A stretch of DNA of 64,000 nucleotides. It comes from Symsagittifera roscoffensis. Taxonomy: Eukaryota; Xenacoelomorpha; Acoela; Convolutidae. Made by a program: the position numbers and the translations under genes. The notes under the pieces are model-generated. The model saw only the letters and a list, made by a program, of their open reading frames with translations. It had not been told where the DNA came from and ran no database searches. The stretch is taken from the NCBI RefSeq assembly GCF_963678635.1, contig NW_026970820.1:2108001-2172000 (forward strand). Direction: 5' to 3'. Shown in pieces: positions 23,685-36,836 of the stretch. Each line of letters opens with the position of its first letter. Within the stretch, counting starts at the first letter, position 1.

Positions 23685-25896
23685 CACAATCAGGTACTAG
23701 TGTTTTTTTTTGTTTTTCGTATTTTGTCAAACCAAAAGAGAGCGTGGTCATGCATCGACATCATGTGCTCAAGCAAATACGTGGACTTCTACGCATTCCC
23801 ATTCGCAATGTGCCCTTCGGGCGCAAATGCCAATGCTCAATTAATTTTGTCAGGTGAAAATTTTGTAAAGAAAAATTCTGATGAATTTTAACTTAAACTA
23901 CCACCAAGAAACGCAAAGAGTTCAAAGTGTGAAACAATCAAGTTTTTGCTACTACTGGGCATGCAGTGAGACTAATTTCGGCAAAAATAAAATGGAAAAT
24001 GAAGGAAATGGAAAGAAAAAACTTGTTCAAAATAAGAACGCAATTTCAAAAACTTATTTGATCTCCGCCAATGTCATAATTCCGATCAGGCTAATTTCAG
24101 ATTTTGAGCGTTGAGTTTAAGGTTACGGCTGCTCCCTCTACAGGTCCCAGAGGGACCGAGTGAGCATCCTACGTCGATCCAGGATAACGGATAGTTGCTT
24201 TTAATTTTTCACAAAATCTTTTTTCACTAATGCTTGTTTTCAATTCCTCATGAGAAGCTGTATAAATTTTTTAAAAAATTGATTTTATTAATCAATGTTT
24301 CCAAGAACAACTGATCTTAGGCAGTTATAAATGCGGTTGGTGAAAACTAGTAAGGGATAATGATGAGAAAAAATGTAAGTTTTCAACTGAATTTAAAAAC
24401 AGTTTTTTTCTTTTTTTTTGTAAATCGGGAGAAATAAATCAGTTTTTTTTTAAGTTTTCCTCGCACCATCCACTGTTCTTAAGTAATGAAGATTCCTGTT
24501 CTAGCCGTTTATAATACTTTGGCAGGAAAAACATCAATATGATGTAAAATGTTTTAAAAAAGAGAAAAATTTAAAAATTATGTTTTTTTTTAAAAATCAA
24601 AAAATTTGTAATTTTCAAAATTGAAAAAAAGTGAAAATTAATTGCATATTACGATTCAGCGTACCCAACTTAGTGGGTCTAGCATTTTAAATTACCAAAA
24701 AATGTTGAAAATTGTAGATTTTATGAAGTTTTCATTTTGGCTATTTTTCCTTGTTGCCTCCACTTAAGGCACCTTTGAGCCAACTTGAGAAACTGGAACC
24801 TAAACAAGCTATACAGATAGTCTGAATGAGCCATTTTCAGCTTGATAACACGCCTGGAAGAAAAAAAAACTCCAGAAAAGAAAGAAAATTTTGAACTTTA
24901 ACCTTTTTTCTTCTTCAAATGGCGATACTTAGAAAAATTTTTCAGCGGAAAAGTTCAAAAAAAAATCAAAAAATTCAAATTTTGAAAAAATTTTAAAAAA
25001 ATCTCAACAGTCTGTTTATTGGAGTCTTCGAGGTTTTGGGAGACCTTATCTGACGGCTAACAACAAGTGGATCACTTATTTTAAAATTTTGAGAAAGGTC
25101 AAAAAAACATGTTTTTTCGATTTTTTTGACAGAATTCCGGAAGCAATATCTTGGCTAAAAACAAAAATGAGGGCCTAAAAACAGTACAAACAGTACTCCC
25201 ACATCAGGTACCTTATGTTGGAAACAAAAAAATTATTCTGACTTAAAAATCGTTTTTTAACTTTATTTCTGAACAAGAAATTGAAAAGAAATCTAAAACT
25301 TAAAAATTTTTTGAAAAAAATGATTGTTTTGAAAAAGTGCCAATTTTTAGCTGAAACTTTTTATTTAAGCTAATAAAGCCAGAGCAATGCCCTTTAAGCT
25401 CAAATAAATTAATTAGGCAAATTATTTTCAAGTTTTTTCGTTAAAGGCTTTTATTTTGAAAAAGTATTCAAAAATGGGTAAAAAAAAGTCAAAAAAATCA
25501 ATTTTCTCCGATTCAAAAACATCCACTACCATGATGATTAGTTCGTTAGATAGGACTGTCGAGATCAGTTTAGACGTATTTTCATAAGTATCTCAAAATT
25601 TTTACTTATTTTTGAGAATTAGCCAAAATAAAAACTTTTCCCAAATTGGGCAAAATGCCCAAATTAGCCCAAACACCTGTTAAAAATTGTTGGGTCAAAA
25701 AATCACAAAAGGAAACCCCTATTCGTTTGACATTTTAGGGCCGCATGCAAAAAATTAGACCAATCTAACCTGACAATTTCGAGAATCGACTTTTTTGTCA
25801 AAATTCTCTAAAGACCAATTTAGGGAGATTACTTGTACCGGTGGGGGCCCTACCCCACCTAAAAAATTTTTGAAATGTTGGAACGCGGCCACCTAG
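23685..25896 (+). repeat. u12: class A unit, alternative head, 2212 bp
   Basis: CACAATCAGG head. H1 23809-23825 has C changed to T, giving a G.T wobble that keeps the stem. H2 24131-24165, H3 25840-25859, CTAG 25893-25896. The tail has returned to the common class A type. Confidence 0.92.
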
Positions 25897-28104
25897 CACC
25901 CTCAAGGTCACGTGTGTGATTTTTGTTTTTGGTATTTTCTGAAAACAAAAGAGAGCGTGGTCATGCATCTACATCATGTGCCCAAGCAAATACGTGGACT
26001 TCTACGCATTCCCATTCGCAAGGCGCCCTTCGGGCGCAAATGCCAAGGCTCAATTAATTTTGCCAGGTGAAAATGTTTTAAAGAAAAATTCGGATGAATT
26101 TTAACTTAAACTACCACCAAAAAACGCAAAGTTTTCAAAGTGTGAAACAATCAAGTTTTTGGTAATACCGGGCATGCAGAGAGACTGATTTGGGCAAAAA
26201 TAAAATGGAAAATGAAGGAAATGGAAAGAAAAAAATTGTTCAAAATAAGAACGCATTATCAAAAATTATTTGATCTCCGCTAATGTCATAATTCCGATCA
26301 GGCTGATTTCAGATTTTAAGCGTAGGGTTTACAGTTACGGCTGCTCTCTCTACAGGTCCCAGAGGGACCGAGTGAGCATCCTACCTCGATCCAGGATAAC
26401 GGATAGTTGTTTTAAGTTTTTCACAATTTTTTTTACACTAATGCTTGTTTTCACTTCCTCATGAGAAGCTGTATAGTTTTTTAGAAAAAATGATTTTAAT
26501 AATCAATGCTTCCAAGAACAACTGATGTTAGGCGGTTACAAATGAGGTTGGTGAAAAGTAGTAAGGGATAATGATGAGAAAAATAGCAAGTTTTCAAATG
26601 AATTTAAAAACAGTTTTTTTCTTTTTTTCTTTTGTAAATCGGGAGAAACGAATCAGTTTTTTTAAAGTTTTCCTGGCACCACCCACTGTTATTAAATAAT
26701 GAAGATTCATGTTCTAGCCGTTAATAACAATTTGGCAGAAAAAACATCAATATGATGTAAAATGTTTTAAAAAAGAGAAAAATTTAAAAATTATGTTTTT
26801 TTTAGAAAAAAAAAATTGTAATTTTCAAAATTGAAAAAAAGTGAAAATTAATTGCCTATTACGATTCAGCGTGCCCAATTTAGTGGGTCTAGCATTTTAA
26901 ATTACCAAAAAACGTTGAAAATTGTAGATTTTATGAAGTTTTCATTTTGGCTATTTTTCCTTGTCGCCTCCACTTAAGGCACCTTTGAGCCAACTTGAGA
27001 AACTGAAACCTAAACAAGCTACACAGATAGTCTGAATGAGCCATTTTCAGCTTGATAACACGCCAAGAAGAAAAAAAACTGTAGAAAAGAATGAAAATTT
27101 TGAACTTTAACCTTTTTTCTTCTTCAAATGGCGTTACTTAGAATAATTTTTCAGGTGAAAAGTTGAAAAAAAATCAAAAAATTCAAACTTTGAAAAAATT
27201 TTAAAAAAATCTCATCAGTCTGTTTTTTGGAGTCTTCGAGATTTTGGGAGACCTTATCTGGTGGCTAACAACAAGTGGATCACTTATTTTAAAATTTCGA
27301 GAAAGGTCAAAAAAACATGTTTTTTCGATTTTTTTGACAGAATTCCGAAAGCAATATCTTGGCTTAAAACAAAAATGAGGGCCTAAAATTAGTACAAACA
27401 GTACTCCCACATAAAGTACATTAGGTTGGAAACAAAAAATTGACTCTGACTCAAAAATCGTTTTTAAACTTTATTTCTGAACAAAAAATTGTAAAAAAAT
27501 CAAAAACTTAAAAATTTTTTGAAAAAAATGATTGTTTTGAAAAAGTGCCAATTTTTGGCTGAAACTTTTCATTTTAGCTAAGAAAGCCAGAGCAATGCCC
27601 TTTAAGCTCTAATAAATTAATAAACCAAATTGTTTTCAAGTTTTTTCGTCAAAGGTTTTTATTTTGAAAAAGTATTCAAAAATGGGTAAAAAAAAGTCAA
27701 AAAAATCAATTTTCTCCGATTCAAAAACCTCCACTACCATGATGATTAGTGCGTTAGATAGGACTGCTGAGATCAATTTAGACGTTCTTTCATAAGTATA
27801 TCAAAATTTTTACTTATTTTTGAGAATTAGGCAAAATAAAAACTTTTCCCAAATTGGGCAAAAAGCCCAAATTAGCCCAAACACCTGTTAAAAATTGTTG
27901 GGTCAAAAAATCACAAAAGGAAACCCCTATTCGTTTGACATTTTAGGGCCGCATGCAAAAAATTAGACCAATCTAACCTGACAATTTCGAGAATCAACTT
28001 TTTTGTCAAGATTCTCTAAAGACCAATTTAGGGAGATTACTTGTACCGGTGGGGGCCCTACCCCACCTAAAAAATTTTTGAAATGCTGGAACGCGGCCAC
28101 CTAG
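25897..28104 (+). repeat. u13: class A unit, 2208 bp
   Basis: CACCCTCAAGG head. The H1 core is at 26023-26037 (outermost pair lost). H2 26343-26377 carries a change at the stem position that is already mismatched in other copies. H3 28048-28067, CTAG 28101-28104. Confidence 0.92.
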
Positions 28105-30315
28105 CACAATCAGGTACTAGTGGCTTGTTTTGAGTTTTTAGTAATTTCTGGAACCAAAAGAGAGTGTCGTCAAGCAACGACATCATGTGCTCAAGCAAAT
28201 ACGTGGACTTCTACGCATTCCCATTCGCAATGCGCCCTTCGGGCGCAAATGCCAATGCTCAATTAATTTTGCCAGGTGAAAAAAAAATTATTCAAAAAGT
28301 TCAGATAATTTTTACTTAAAACTACCACCAAAAAACGCAAAGCTTTCAAAGTGTAAGACAATCAAGTTTTTGCCATTACCGGACATGCAGTGGGACTGAT
28401 ACTGGCAAAAGTAAAGTAGAAAATGTAGAAAATAGCAAGAAAAGAATTGTTCAAGAAAAGAACGCAACATCAGAAATTTATTTGATCGCCGCTAATGACA
28501 TAAATTTGATCAGGCTGATTTCAGATTAAAGCGTACAATTTAGGGTTACGGCTGCTCCCTCTAACGGTCCCAAAGGGACCGAGTGAGCATCCTACCTCGA
28601 TCCAGGATAACGGATAGTTGTTTTTATTCTTTCATAATTTTTTTTCTTTAATATTTGTTTTAATTTTTTCATGAGAAGCTGTATAAATTTTAAAAAAAAT
28701 GGATTTTATCAATCAATGCTTCCAAGAACAACTGATGTTAGGCGGTTACAATTGCGGTTGGTGAAAACTAGTAAGGATAATGATGAGAAAAGTTGTAAGT
28801 TTTCAAATGAATTTAAAAATAGTTTTTTTCTTTTTCTTTTGTAAATCGGGAGAAATGAATCAGTTTTTTTTCAAGTTTTCCTCGCACCACCCACTGTTCT
28901 TAAGTAATGAAGATTCCTTCTCTAGCCGTTTATAACACTTTGGCAGAAAAAACATCAATATGATGTAAAATGTTTCAAAAAAGAGAAAAATGTAAAAATT
29001 ATCTTTTTTTTAAAAAAATCAAAAAATTGTAATTTTCAAAATTGAAATAAAGTAAAAGTTAATTGCATATTACGATTCACCGTACCCAACTTAGTGGGTA
29101 TAGCAATTTAAATTACCAAAAAATGTTGAAAATTGTAGATTTTATGAAGTTTTCATTTTGGCTATTTTTCCTTGTCGCCTCCACTTAAGGCACCTTTGAG
29201 CCAACTTGAGAAACTGGAACCTAAACAAGCTATACAGATAGTCTCAATGACCCATTTTCAGCGTGATAACACGCCTGGAAGAAAAAAAACTCCAGAAAGG
29301 AAAGAAAATTTTGAACTTTAACCTTTTTTCTTCTTCAAATGGCGATACTTAGAATAATTTTTCAGCTGAAAAGTTCAAAAGAAATAAAAAAATTCAAATT
29401 TTGAAAAATTTTTTAAAAAATCTCATCAGTCTGTTTATTGGAGTCTTCCAGGTTTTGAGAGATCTTATCTGGCGGCTAACAACAAAAGGATCATTTATTA
29501 TAAAAATTTGAGAAAGGTCAAAAAAACATGTTTTTTCGACTTTTTTGACAGAATTTCGAAAGCAATATCTTGGCAAAAAACAAGAATGAGGGCCTAAAAT
29601 TAGTACAAACAGTACTCCCACATAAGGTACATTAGGTTGGAAACAAAAAATTTACTCTGACTCAAAAATCGTTTTTTGACTTTATTTCTGAACAAGAAAT
29701 TGAAAAGAAATCAAAAACTTAAAAATTTTTTGAAAAAAATGATTGTTTTGAAAAAGTGCCAATTTTTAGCTGAAACTTTTCATTTTAGCTAATAAAGCCA
29801 GAGCAATGCCCTTTAAGCTCAAATAAATTAATTATGCAAAATATTTTCAAGTTTTTTCGTTAAAGCCTTTTATTTTGAAAAAGTATTCAAAAATGGGTAA
29901 AAAAAAGTCAAAAAAATCAATTTTCTCCGATTCAAAAACCTCCACTACCATGATGATTAGTGCGTTAGATAGGACTGCTGAGATCAATTTAGACGTTCTT
30001 TCATAAATATATCAAAATTTTTACTTATTTTTGAGAATTAAGCAGAATAAAAACTTTTCCCAAATTGGGCAAAAAGCCCAAATTAGCCCAAACACCTGTT
30101 AAAAATTGTTGGGTCAAAAAATCACAAAAGGAAACCCCTATTCGTTTGACATTTTAGGGCCGCATGCAAAAAATTAGACCAATCTAACCTGACAATTTCG
30201 AGAATCAACTTTTTTGTCAAAATTCTCTAAAGACCAATTTAGGGAGATTACTTGTACCGGTGGGGGCCCTACCCCACCTAAAAAATTTTTGAAATGCTGG
30301 AACGCGGCCACCTAG
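28105..30315 (+). repeat. u14: class A unit, most diverged head, 2211 bp
   Basis: CACAATCAGG head. H1 28231-28247. H2 28554-28588 with altered bulge (TAAC) and altered loop (AAA) but intact arms. H3 30259-30278, CTAG 30312-30315. The first 700 bp differ from other class A copies far more than the last 350 bp do. It ends the second class A block. Confidence 0.92.
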
Positions 30316-30405
30316 ATAGGTCAGTGACCTGCGGTGCATGGGTGTTATGGGCTTGATTCGTCAGCATTGGCCTGGGGGCCATTAGCTTCAAGACATGTGG
30401 CACTC

Positions 30406-30442
30406 GCAGAAAAAGAGCACCCGAAGGGTGCTCTTTTTCTGC
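30406..30442 (+). other. H1 hairpin, class C form
   Basis: Perfect 17-bp stem, left arm GCAGAAAAAGAGCACCC, loop GAA. Repeated at 40115-40151 and 45012-45048 without change, and at 43375-43411 with one mismatch. Confidence 0.92.
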
Positions 30443-30633
30443 TCGAATGTCTTGTGAAACGGTATCTGATGAACTTTGTAGGGTGTCACAAAAGCAACAT
30501 GACAAAACGTTCTGTATCTGATCAGTAATGGTCAAAAAAGATTTATGGCACTTTCAATGACTGAAGCTACACCTGATCGGTCTCTAGAGAACTCTAAAAC
30601 AAAGTAACTTATATTTTTCAGTGACTCAGGAAG

Positions 30634-30673
30634 AGGACTGTTTCAACGAAAACAAGTTTTCGGAAACAGTCCT
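30634..30673 (+). other. H2 bulged hairpin, class C form
   Basis: Perfect 11-bp outer stem (AGGACTGTTTC arm), AA bulge, perfect 7-bp inner stem, loop AA. Unchanged in u21, u23 and u24. u20 has one changed base in the inner stem. Confidence 0.92.
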
Positions 30674-30827
30674 ATTATTTTTCTTGGAGCTTATTTTCAA
30701 GTACGTGGGCTTTCAATTGTGACTAACAGCTGAATTAGACTTGGAATTTGTCCCAAAAAAGTTAAGTTTGTCTCAAATTGATTAGAAGCAATAGAAAAAA
30801 AATTTTTTTTTTATTTGATAAAAATAC

Positions 30828-31346
30828 TTGAGTCAGAAACGTGAAAAATCCCTTTTTTTCAAAAAGTCATAAGAAGTAGTTCAGTTTGCATTAAATTACC
30901 AAACTACAATATATGAACCTGTTCAGATTGGTTTTCATGAACAAAGCCTTAAAATTTCCATATTTAGAGAAAAGGCAAAAAAACACCTTTTTGGTTAACT
31001 GAAAAAGGTAGATAAATCGGATAAAGTCGTCTTCAAACCTATAGGACCGAAAAATGATCTAATTGAGGTATATATGTAGTGTCCCTTGTAAGGTCACATG
31101 CAAAAAGGTGAAACAGTTGGGGTGGCCACTTCAGAAAATAAGACTTTTTTTCGGACTTTGGCCATTTTTTTGTAGTAAAGTAGTAGTAAGTTACCAGAGA
31201 AAAAAAGTTGTAAAAACCAAAATTTTTATCCAATTTTGACATTTAAATACTCTATACCTACTAAAATGACTATGGCAAGCTCAAATATGCCATCAAAACT
31301 CATTTTTTCTCACTTTTTAAAAATTTTGTTTTTTTGATATAAAATG
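30828..31346 (+). repeat. Class C body subrepeat, first copy (519 bp)
   Basis: Begins TTGAGTCAGAAACGTGAAAA and runs to the next start of the same block at 31347. The second copy (31347 to about 31850) is diverged and merges with the tail. Shared blocks include CTGTTCAGA-TGGTTTTCATG and ATTTTGAGAAAAG-like text. The same arrangement is in u6 (12694, 13214). Confidence 0.8.
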
Positions 31347-31892
31347 TTGAGTCAGAAACGTGAAAAATCAGTTTTTTTCAAAAAGTCAAAATAAGTTGTT
31401 CCAATCAATTTGTTTCACTGAAACACACTTTTTCAGCCTGTTCAGAATGGTTTTCATGTTTAAAGCTGAAACTTTACACATTTTGAGAAAAGTGAAAAAA
31501 ATATCTTTTTAGTTACAAAAAAACCATCATTTTTGTTGCAGTTTTTGGAAAAACTCAATTTTTTAAGAAAAACAAATTTTCCCAAACTTACATAATTGGG
31601 CTCCTAAAACAGTCTACTTTTATCCATTCTTCATCAATTTACCCCAATTTGTTAACCAAAATAGAGTTACTGAGCCATTTTTACCAAAAAACGTGGTTTT
31701 TCCCTGTTTTTCCCCATTTTTCCCACTATAAGTCAACGCATAACAAAATTTTGGGAAAACGGAGCAAAAGTGTATCCTTAGAATTGCATTTTAGGCCCGC
31801 ATGCCAATTTTTATTGAATTCTATCCCGACAATTTTGAGATCAGCACTTTTTCCGAGCAAATAGTCATACCGTTATAATTCTTTGGCCGTTC

Positions 31893-31906
31893 GGGGCCCC
31901 TACCCC
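31893..31906 (+). other. H3 hairpin, class C form
   Basis: GGGG and CCCC around CCCCTA. This is the shortest version, at 4 bp. It sits 42 nt before the unit end. Confidence 0.75.
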
Positions 31907-31948
31907 AAACTCACTAAACAAAGACGCCGAAGGCGGACGGCCACCTAG

Positions 31949-33576
31949 TTGTCACTGTGGCCCCGATATATCATTCATTTTTGACAAGTAGGTTCCGCGG
32001 GGGGCGGAGCAGGGGAACGCTAAACGCACTGGCAAAAAGGAGCACCCTCCGGGTGCTCTTTGTTTGCTCGAAAGTTTTCTGAAACGGTATCTGATGAACT
32101 TTGTAAGGTGTCACAAAAGCAACAACACAAAACTTTCTGTATGTGATTGAAAAAGGTCAAAAAATTTGTCTCATACTTTCAATGACTGAATCTACACCTG
32201 ATCAGTCTCTAGAGAACTCTAAACCAAAGTAACTTATGTTTTTCAGTGATTCATGAAGAGGACCGTTCCAACGAAAACAAGTTTTCGGAAACAGTCCTCA
32301 TATTTTTTTTCGAGCCCATTGTCAAGTACGTGGACTTTCAATTGTGACCTATAGCTGAATTGGACTTGGAATTTGTCCCAAAAAGGTTAAGTTTGTCTCA
32401 AATTGATTAGAAACAAAAGAAAAAAAAACATTTTTTTTATTTGGAAAAAAAAGTTGAGTCAGAAACGTGAAAAAACCCTTTTTTCAAAAGTCATAAAAAG
32501 TAGCTCCAATTGGCTTTAATCACTAGGCTACAATATATGAAACTGTTCAGAATGGTTTTCATGACCAAAGCCGTAAAATTTCCATATTTAGAGAAAAGGC
32601 AAAAAAAAACAACTTTTTGGTTAACTCAAAAAGGTAGATAAATCGGGTAAAGTCGTCTTCAAACCTATAGGATCGAAAAGTGATCTAAAGAGGGTATATA
32701 TGTAGTGTCCTTGTTAGGTCGCATGCAAAAAAGTAGAACAGTTTTGTTGGCCACTTCCCAAATTAAGACTTTTTTTCGAAATTTGGCCATTTTTATTTGT
32801 AGTAAAATAGTAGTAAAATAGCCGAGAAAAAAAATTGTAAAAACCATAATTTTTATCCAATTTTGACGTTTAAATACTCTATACCTACTAAATTGTCTAT
32901 GGCAAGCTCAAATAAGCCATCAAAATTTATTTTTTCTCACTTTTTAAAATTTTTGTTTTTTTGATTTACAATGTTGAGTCAGAAACGTGAAAAATCAATT
33001 TTTTTCAAAAAGTTAAAATAAAATGTTCCAATCAAATTGTTTCACTAAAACACACTTTATGCACCTGTTCAGAATGGGTTTTTGGGTTGAAGCCGAAAAT
33101 TCACCTATTTTGAGAAAAGTGGAAAAACACCTTTTTAGTTACAAAAAAACCATCATTTTTGTTGCAGTTTTTGAAAAAACTCAAATTTTTGAGAAGAAAT
33201 TTTTTTCTCAAACTTTTATATTTAGGTTCCCCAAACAGTCTACTTTCATCCATTCCCCATCAATATACCCCATTTTTTGAACCAAAACAGATTTAATAGG
33301 TGATTTTTATCAAAAAACGTGTTTTTTACCATTTTTGCCCCCCATTTCCCTCTATAAATCAACACATAACAAAATTTTGGCAAAACGGGGCAAAAGTGTA
33401 TCCTTAGAATTTCAATACGGGGCTGCATGCAAAAAATTAGGGAATTCTGACCTCCAGTTTTCGAGAACACGACTTATTCTGCATGAAAAGGGTAAAAGGT
33501 AAATGTTCCTTCGAACCGACGGGGCCCCTTCCCCTGTCTCTGCTGAACGCCATAGCCGGACGCGGCGGCCACCTAG
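31949..33576 (+). repeat. u16: class B1 unit, 1628 bp
   Basis: H1 32040-32058, H2 32259-32298 with the same two C.A mismatches as u6, H3 33518-33538, CTAG 33573-33576. Same length as u6 and the same succession B1 then B2, so u6-u7 and u16-u17 may come from a two-unit duplication. Confidence 0.9.
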
Positions 33577-35169
33577 TTGTCACTGTGGCCCCGCTTTTTT
33601 AGTGACTTTTGATGACTAGGTTCCGCGGGGGGCGGAGCAGGGGAACGCTAAACGCACTCGCAAAAAAGACCACCCTCAGGGTGCTCTTTTTTGCTCGAAA
33701 GTCTTGTGAAACGATTTGGAACTGTAAGTATTGGAAGCAGTTACACACAAAACGTTATGCATCTTTGTGATCATAGTCACAAGTGTTTTTCGACAGCTTC
33801 TATCACTCAATCTTGACATGATCTATTTCTAAAATGGCCAAAATAAAGTGATTTTACGTTTTTCAATGATTCTTGAAGAGGACTGTCTCAACGAAAACAA
33901 GTTTTCGGAAACAGTCCTGGTAACTTATTTTTGATCTCGTTTTCGAGTCTATCGACTTTCAGTCGTAATTAGTAGGCTAACAGGACCTATATTAGGTATT
34001 AAAAAGATTGAGTTTGTACCAAAAACATCAAAAGCAAGAGATACAAAAACATGAAAAAAGTTCAAAAAATTTCAAAAATTTAAAAAATTCGAAAAAATTT
34101 TCCAAAAAACTTGATTTTTTGTTTTGTCATAAAATAACAAAAAATTAACGTAAAATGAACTTTCAATAGTCCATTTTGACTAATTTTTACGATTCAAGCA
34201 CATTTTAACTTAATAACAACATTAAAAAAACCACTGGAAAGGGTGTTTTTCAGCAAACGCCCTTTTTGACCACACCTACGAAATTGATAACTTTTTATCT
34301 AACAAATATAGAGACCTCGGGTTTTTTGCATTGTAATGGGCATACTGAAGACTACCTCTCGCGTGCTGGAACGAACAATTTTTCTCTTTAATTTTTCCCG
34401 CAATTTCGAATTAGGGCGTTTTTTGGCTAATTTTGGTCCTTTTGGGCGGTAAAAAGTCAAACTTAGAGACAACTGTCAAAAAATCTGTTATCACATGATA
34501 GAGTCAACATGCCATGGCGTACCAAATAGTGTCCTGATTCAGACCAAAATTGCCCTCTAATTGTCCGTGGGGGGAGGAAATTGAAAACTTTTATTTTTGG
34601 CGGGAAAATTTGAAATTTTTCAAAAAAACATTTACTCCACAGACAACGGTTTTAAACTAATGTTGGCATGGCACACAATTTATCGCTTCATAACTAGGGT
34701 CGATTTCTGCCGGAAACATTGATTTTTTAAAAAAATGACCAAAATTTTTGTTGCATTTTTTCAAAAAAATCAAAATTTTGAGAGAAAAAAAGTTTAAAAA
34801 TCCTACATATTTAAGCTCCCCAAACTGTCTACTTTCATCCATTCCCTATCAATATAACCCATTTTCTCAACCAAAATCGAGTTATGGGGCCAAAAAGTCA
34901 AAAAACGTGAAAAAACGACATTTCACGCCCATTTTCGCCCCAAAAGTACCACACATAATGTTTTTTCGGAAAAACGTCACAAGAGTTTTCGTCTTATCTC
35001 AAAAAGTTTCAGGGGGGTTGGCAAAATTTCAGAGAGATCTGACCTACAGTTTTCGAGAACTTGACTTTTTCTGCAAGAAAAGAATAAAAGGTAAATGTTC
35101 CTTCGAACCGACGGGGCCCCCTTCCCCTGTCTCTACTGAACGCCGAAGCCGGATGCGGCGGCCACCTAG
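33577..35169 (+). repeat. u17: class B2 unit, 1593 bp
   Basis: H1 33668-33686 with one C.C mismatch (GACCACCC arm), H2 33879-33918, H3 35110-35131 with one extra C in the loop, CTAG 35166-35169. The tail has the class-typical AAACGTGAAAAAACGACATT block. Adjacent u18 has the same tail. Confidence 0.92.
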
Positions 35170-36766
35170 AGCTTTTTGTGGCCCCGCTATATCATTCATT
35201 TTTGACAAGTAGGTTCCGCGGGGGGCGGAGCAGGGGAACGCTAAACGCACTTGCAAAAAAGAGCACCCTCCGGGTGCTCTTTTTTTTGCTCGAAAGTCTT
35301 GTAAAACGGTTTGGAACTGTAAATATTGGAAGCAGTTACAGATAAAACTTTTTGCATCTTTGTGCTCATAGTCACAAGGGGTTATCGAGAGCTTCAAAAA
35401 CTCAATCTTGACATGATCTATCTCTAAAATAGACTAAATTAAGTGATTTTACGTTTTTCAATGATTCTTGAAGAGGACTGTCTCAACGAAAACAAGTTTT
35501 CGGAAACAGTCCTGGTAACTTAGTTTTGATCTCATTTTTGAGTCTATTGCCTTCAAATTGTGATTAGTAGGCTGACGGAACCTATATTATGTCCTAAAAA
35601 GATTGAGTTTGTGTCAAAAAGATGAAAGGCAAGAGAAAAAAAAACATTAAAAAAAGTATTAAAATTTTCAAAAAATTAAAAAAATTGAAACTTTTTTTCC
35701 AAAACACTCGGTTTTTTGTTTTGTCATAAAATAACAACAAATTGAGGTATAATGGACTTTAAATAGTCCATTTCGACTAGTTTTTACGATTCAAGCACAT
35801 TTTAACTTAATAATAACATTCAAAAAACCACTGGAAATGGTGTTTTTCAGCAAACGCCCTTTTTGACCACACCTACGAAATTCATAACTTTTTATCTAAC
35901 AAATATAGAGACCTCGGGTTTTTTGCATTGTAAAAAACATCCTACGGCTCACCTGTCGCACGCAAAAACCAACAAATTTTCTTCTTAATTTTTCCCGCAA
36001 TTTTGAATTAGGGCGTTTTTTGGCTATTTTTGGTCCTTTTGGGCAATAAAAAGTCAAATTTAGAGACATCTGTCAAAAAAACTGTTATCACATGATAGAG
36101 TCAGCTTGCCATGGCTTACCAAATAGTGTCCTGAGTGAGACCAAAATTGCCCTCTAATTGTCCGTGGGGGGAGGAAATTGAAAATTTTCATTTTTGGCGG
36201 GAAAATTTGAAATTTTTCAAAAAAACATTTACTCTGCAGACAACGGCTTTAAACTAATGTTGGCATGGCACGCATTTTTTGCCTTCATAACTAGGGTCGA
36301 TTTCTGCCGGGAACCTTGATTTTTCAAAAAAATGACCAAAATTTTTGTTGCATTTTTTCAAAAAAATCAAATTTTTGACAAAAATAAAAATTCCAAATAC
36401 TACATAATTAGACTCCCCAAACTGTCTACTTTCATCCATTCCCTATCAATATACCCCATTTTCTTAACCAAAACCGAGTTATGGGGCCAAAAAGTCAAAA
36501 AACGTGAAAAAACGACATTTCACGCCCATTTTCGCCCCAAAAGTACCACACATAATATTTTTTCGGAAAAACGTCACAAGAGTTTTCGCCTTATCTCAAA
36601 AAGTTTCAGGGGGGTTGGCAAAATTTCAGAGAGATCTGACCTACAGTTTTCGAGAACTTGACTTTTTCTGCAAGAAAAGAATAAAAGGTAAATGTTCCTT
36701 CGAACCGACGGGGCCCCCTTCCCCTGTCTCTACTGAACGCCGAAGCCGGACGCGGCGGCCACCTAG
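35170..36766 (+). repeat. u18: class B2 unit, 1597 bp
   Basis: H1 35261-35279, H2 35474-35513, H3 36707-36728, CTAG 36763-36766. Overlapping frames of about 100-150 codons here and in u17 cross hairpins and unit junctions and differ in length between copies, so I do not call them genes. Confidence 0.92.
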
Positions 36767-36818
36767 ATGTTTTTGTGGCCCCGCTATATCAGTGGCTTTT
36801 GACAAGTAGGTTCCGCAC

Positions 36819-36836
36819 GGGGGGGGGGGGGGGGGG
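36819..36836 (+). repeat. G homopolymer of 18 in the u19 head
   Basis: Sister units have six G at the same place (CCGCGGGGGGCGG). A second expansion of 11 G is at 63912-63922 in u32. Slippage, or an assembly or sequencing error, could explain the length. Confidence 0.85.

Larger units (their letters stand above)
30316..31948 (+). repeat. u15: class C unit, 1633 bp
   Basis: The head starts ATAGGTCAGTGACCTGCGG, including the imperfect palindrome GGTCAGTGACC at 30319-30329. H1 30406-30442 is the strongest version, with 17-bp arms. H2 30634-30673 has a perfect outer stem. GCATGC 31799-31804, H3 core 31893-31906, CTAG 31945-31948. Subrepeats begin at 30828 and 31347. Confidence 0.92.

Noticed and set aside
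30278-30535. Reverse-strand frames MTITDQIQ / MTIAYQIQ in class C heads (also 39975, 43214, 44887)
   Set aside because: They lie over the H1 palindrome and unit junction. Mirror frames exist on the plus strand, so the likeness comes from the inverted repeat and recent copying.
34748-35212. 154-codon frame across u17 and u18, and the similar 109-, 101- and 127-codon frames at 36332-37024
   Set aside because: They cross a unit junction and two hairpins, overlap on both strands and have no recognisable domain. They are a product of the GC-richer tail having few stops.
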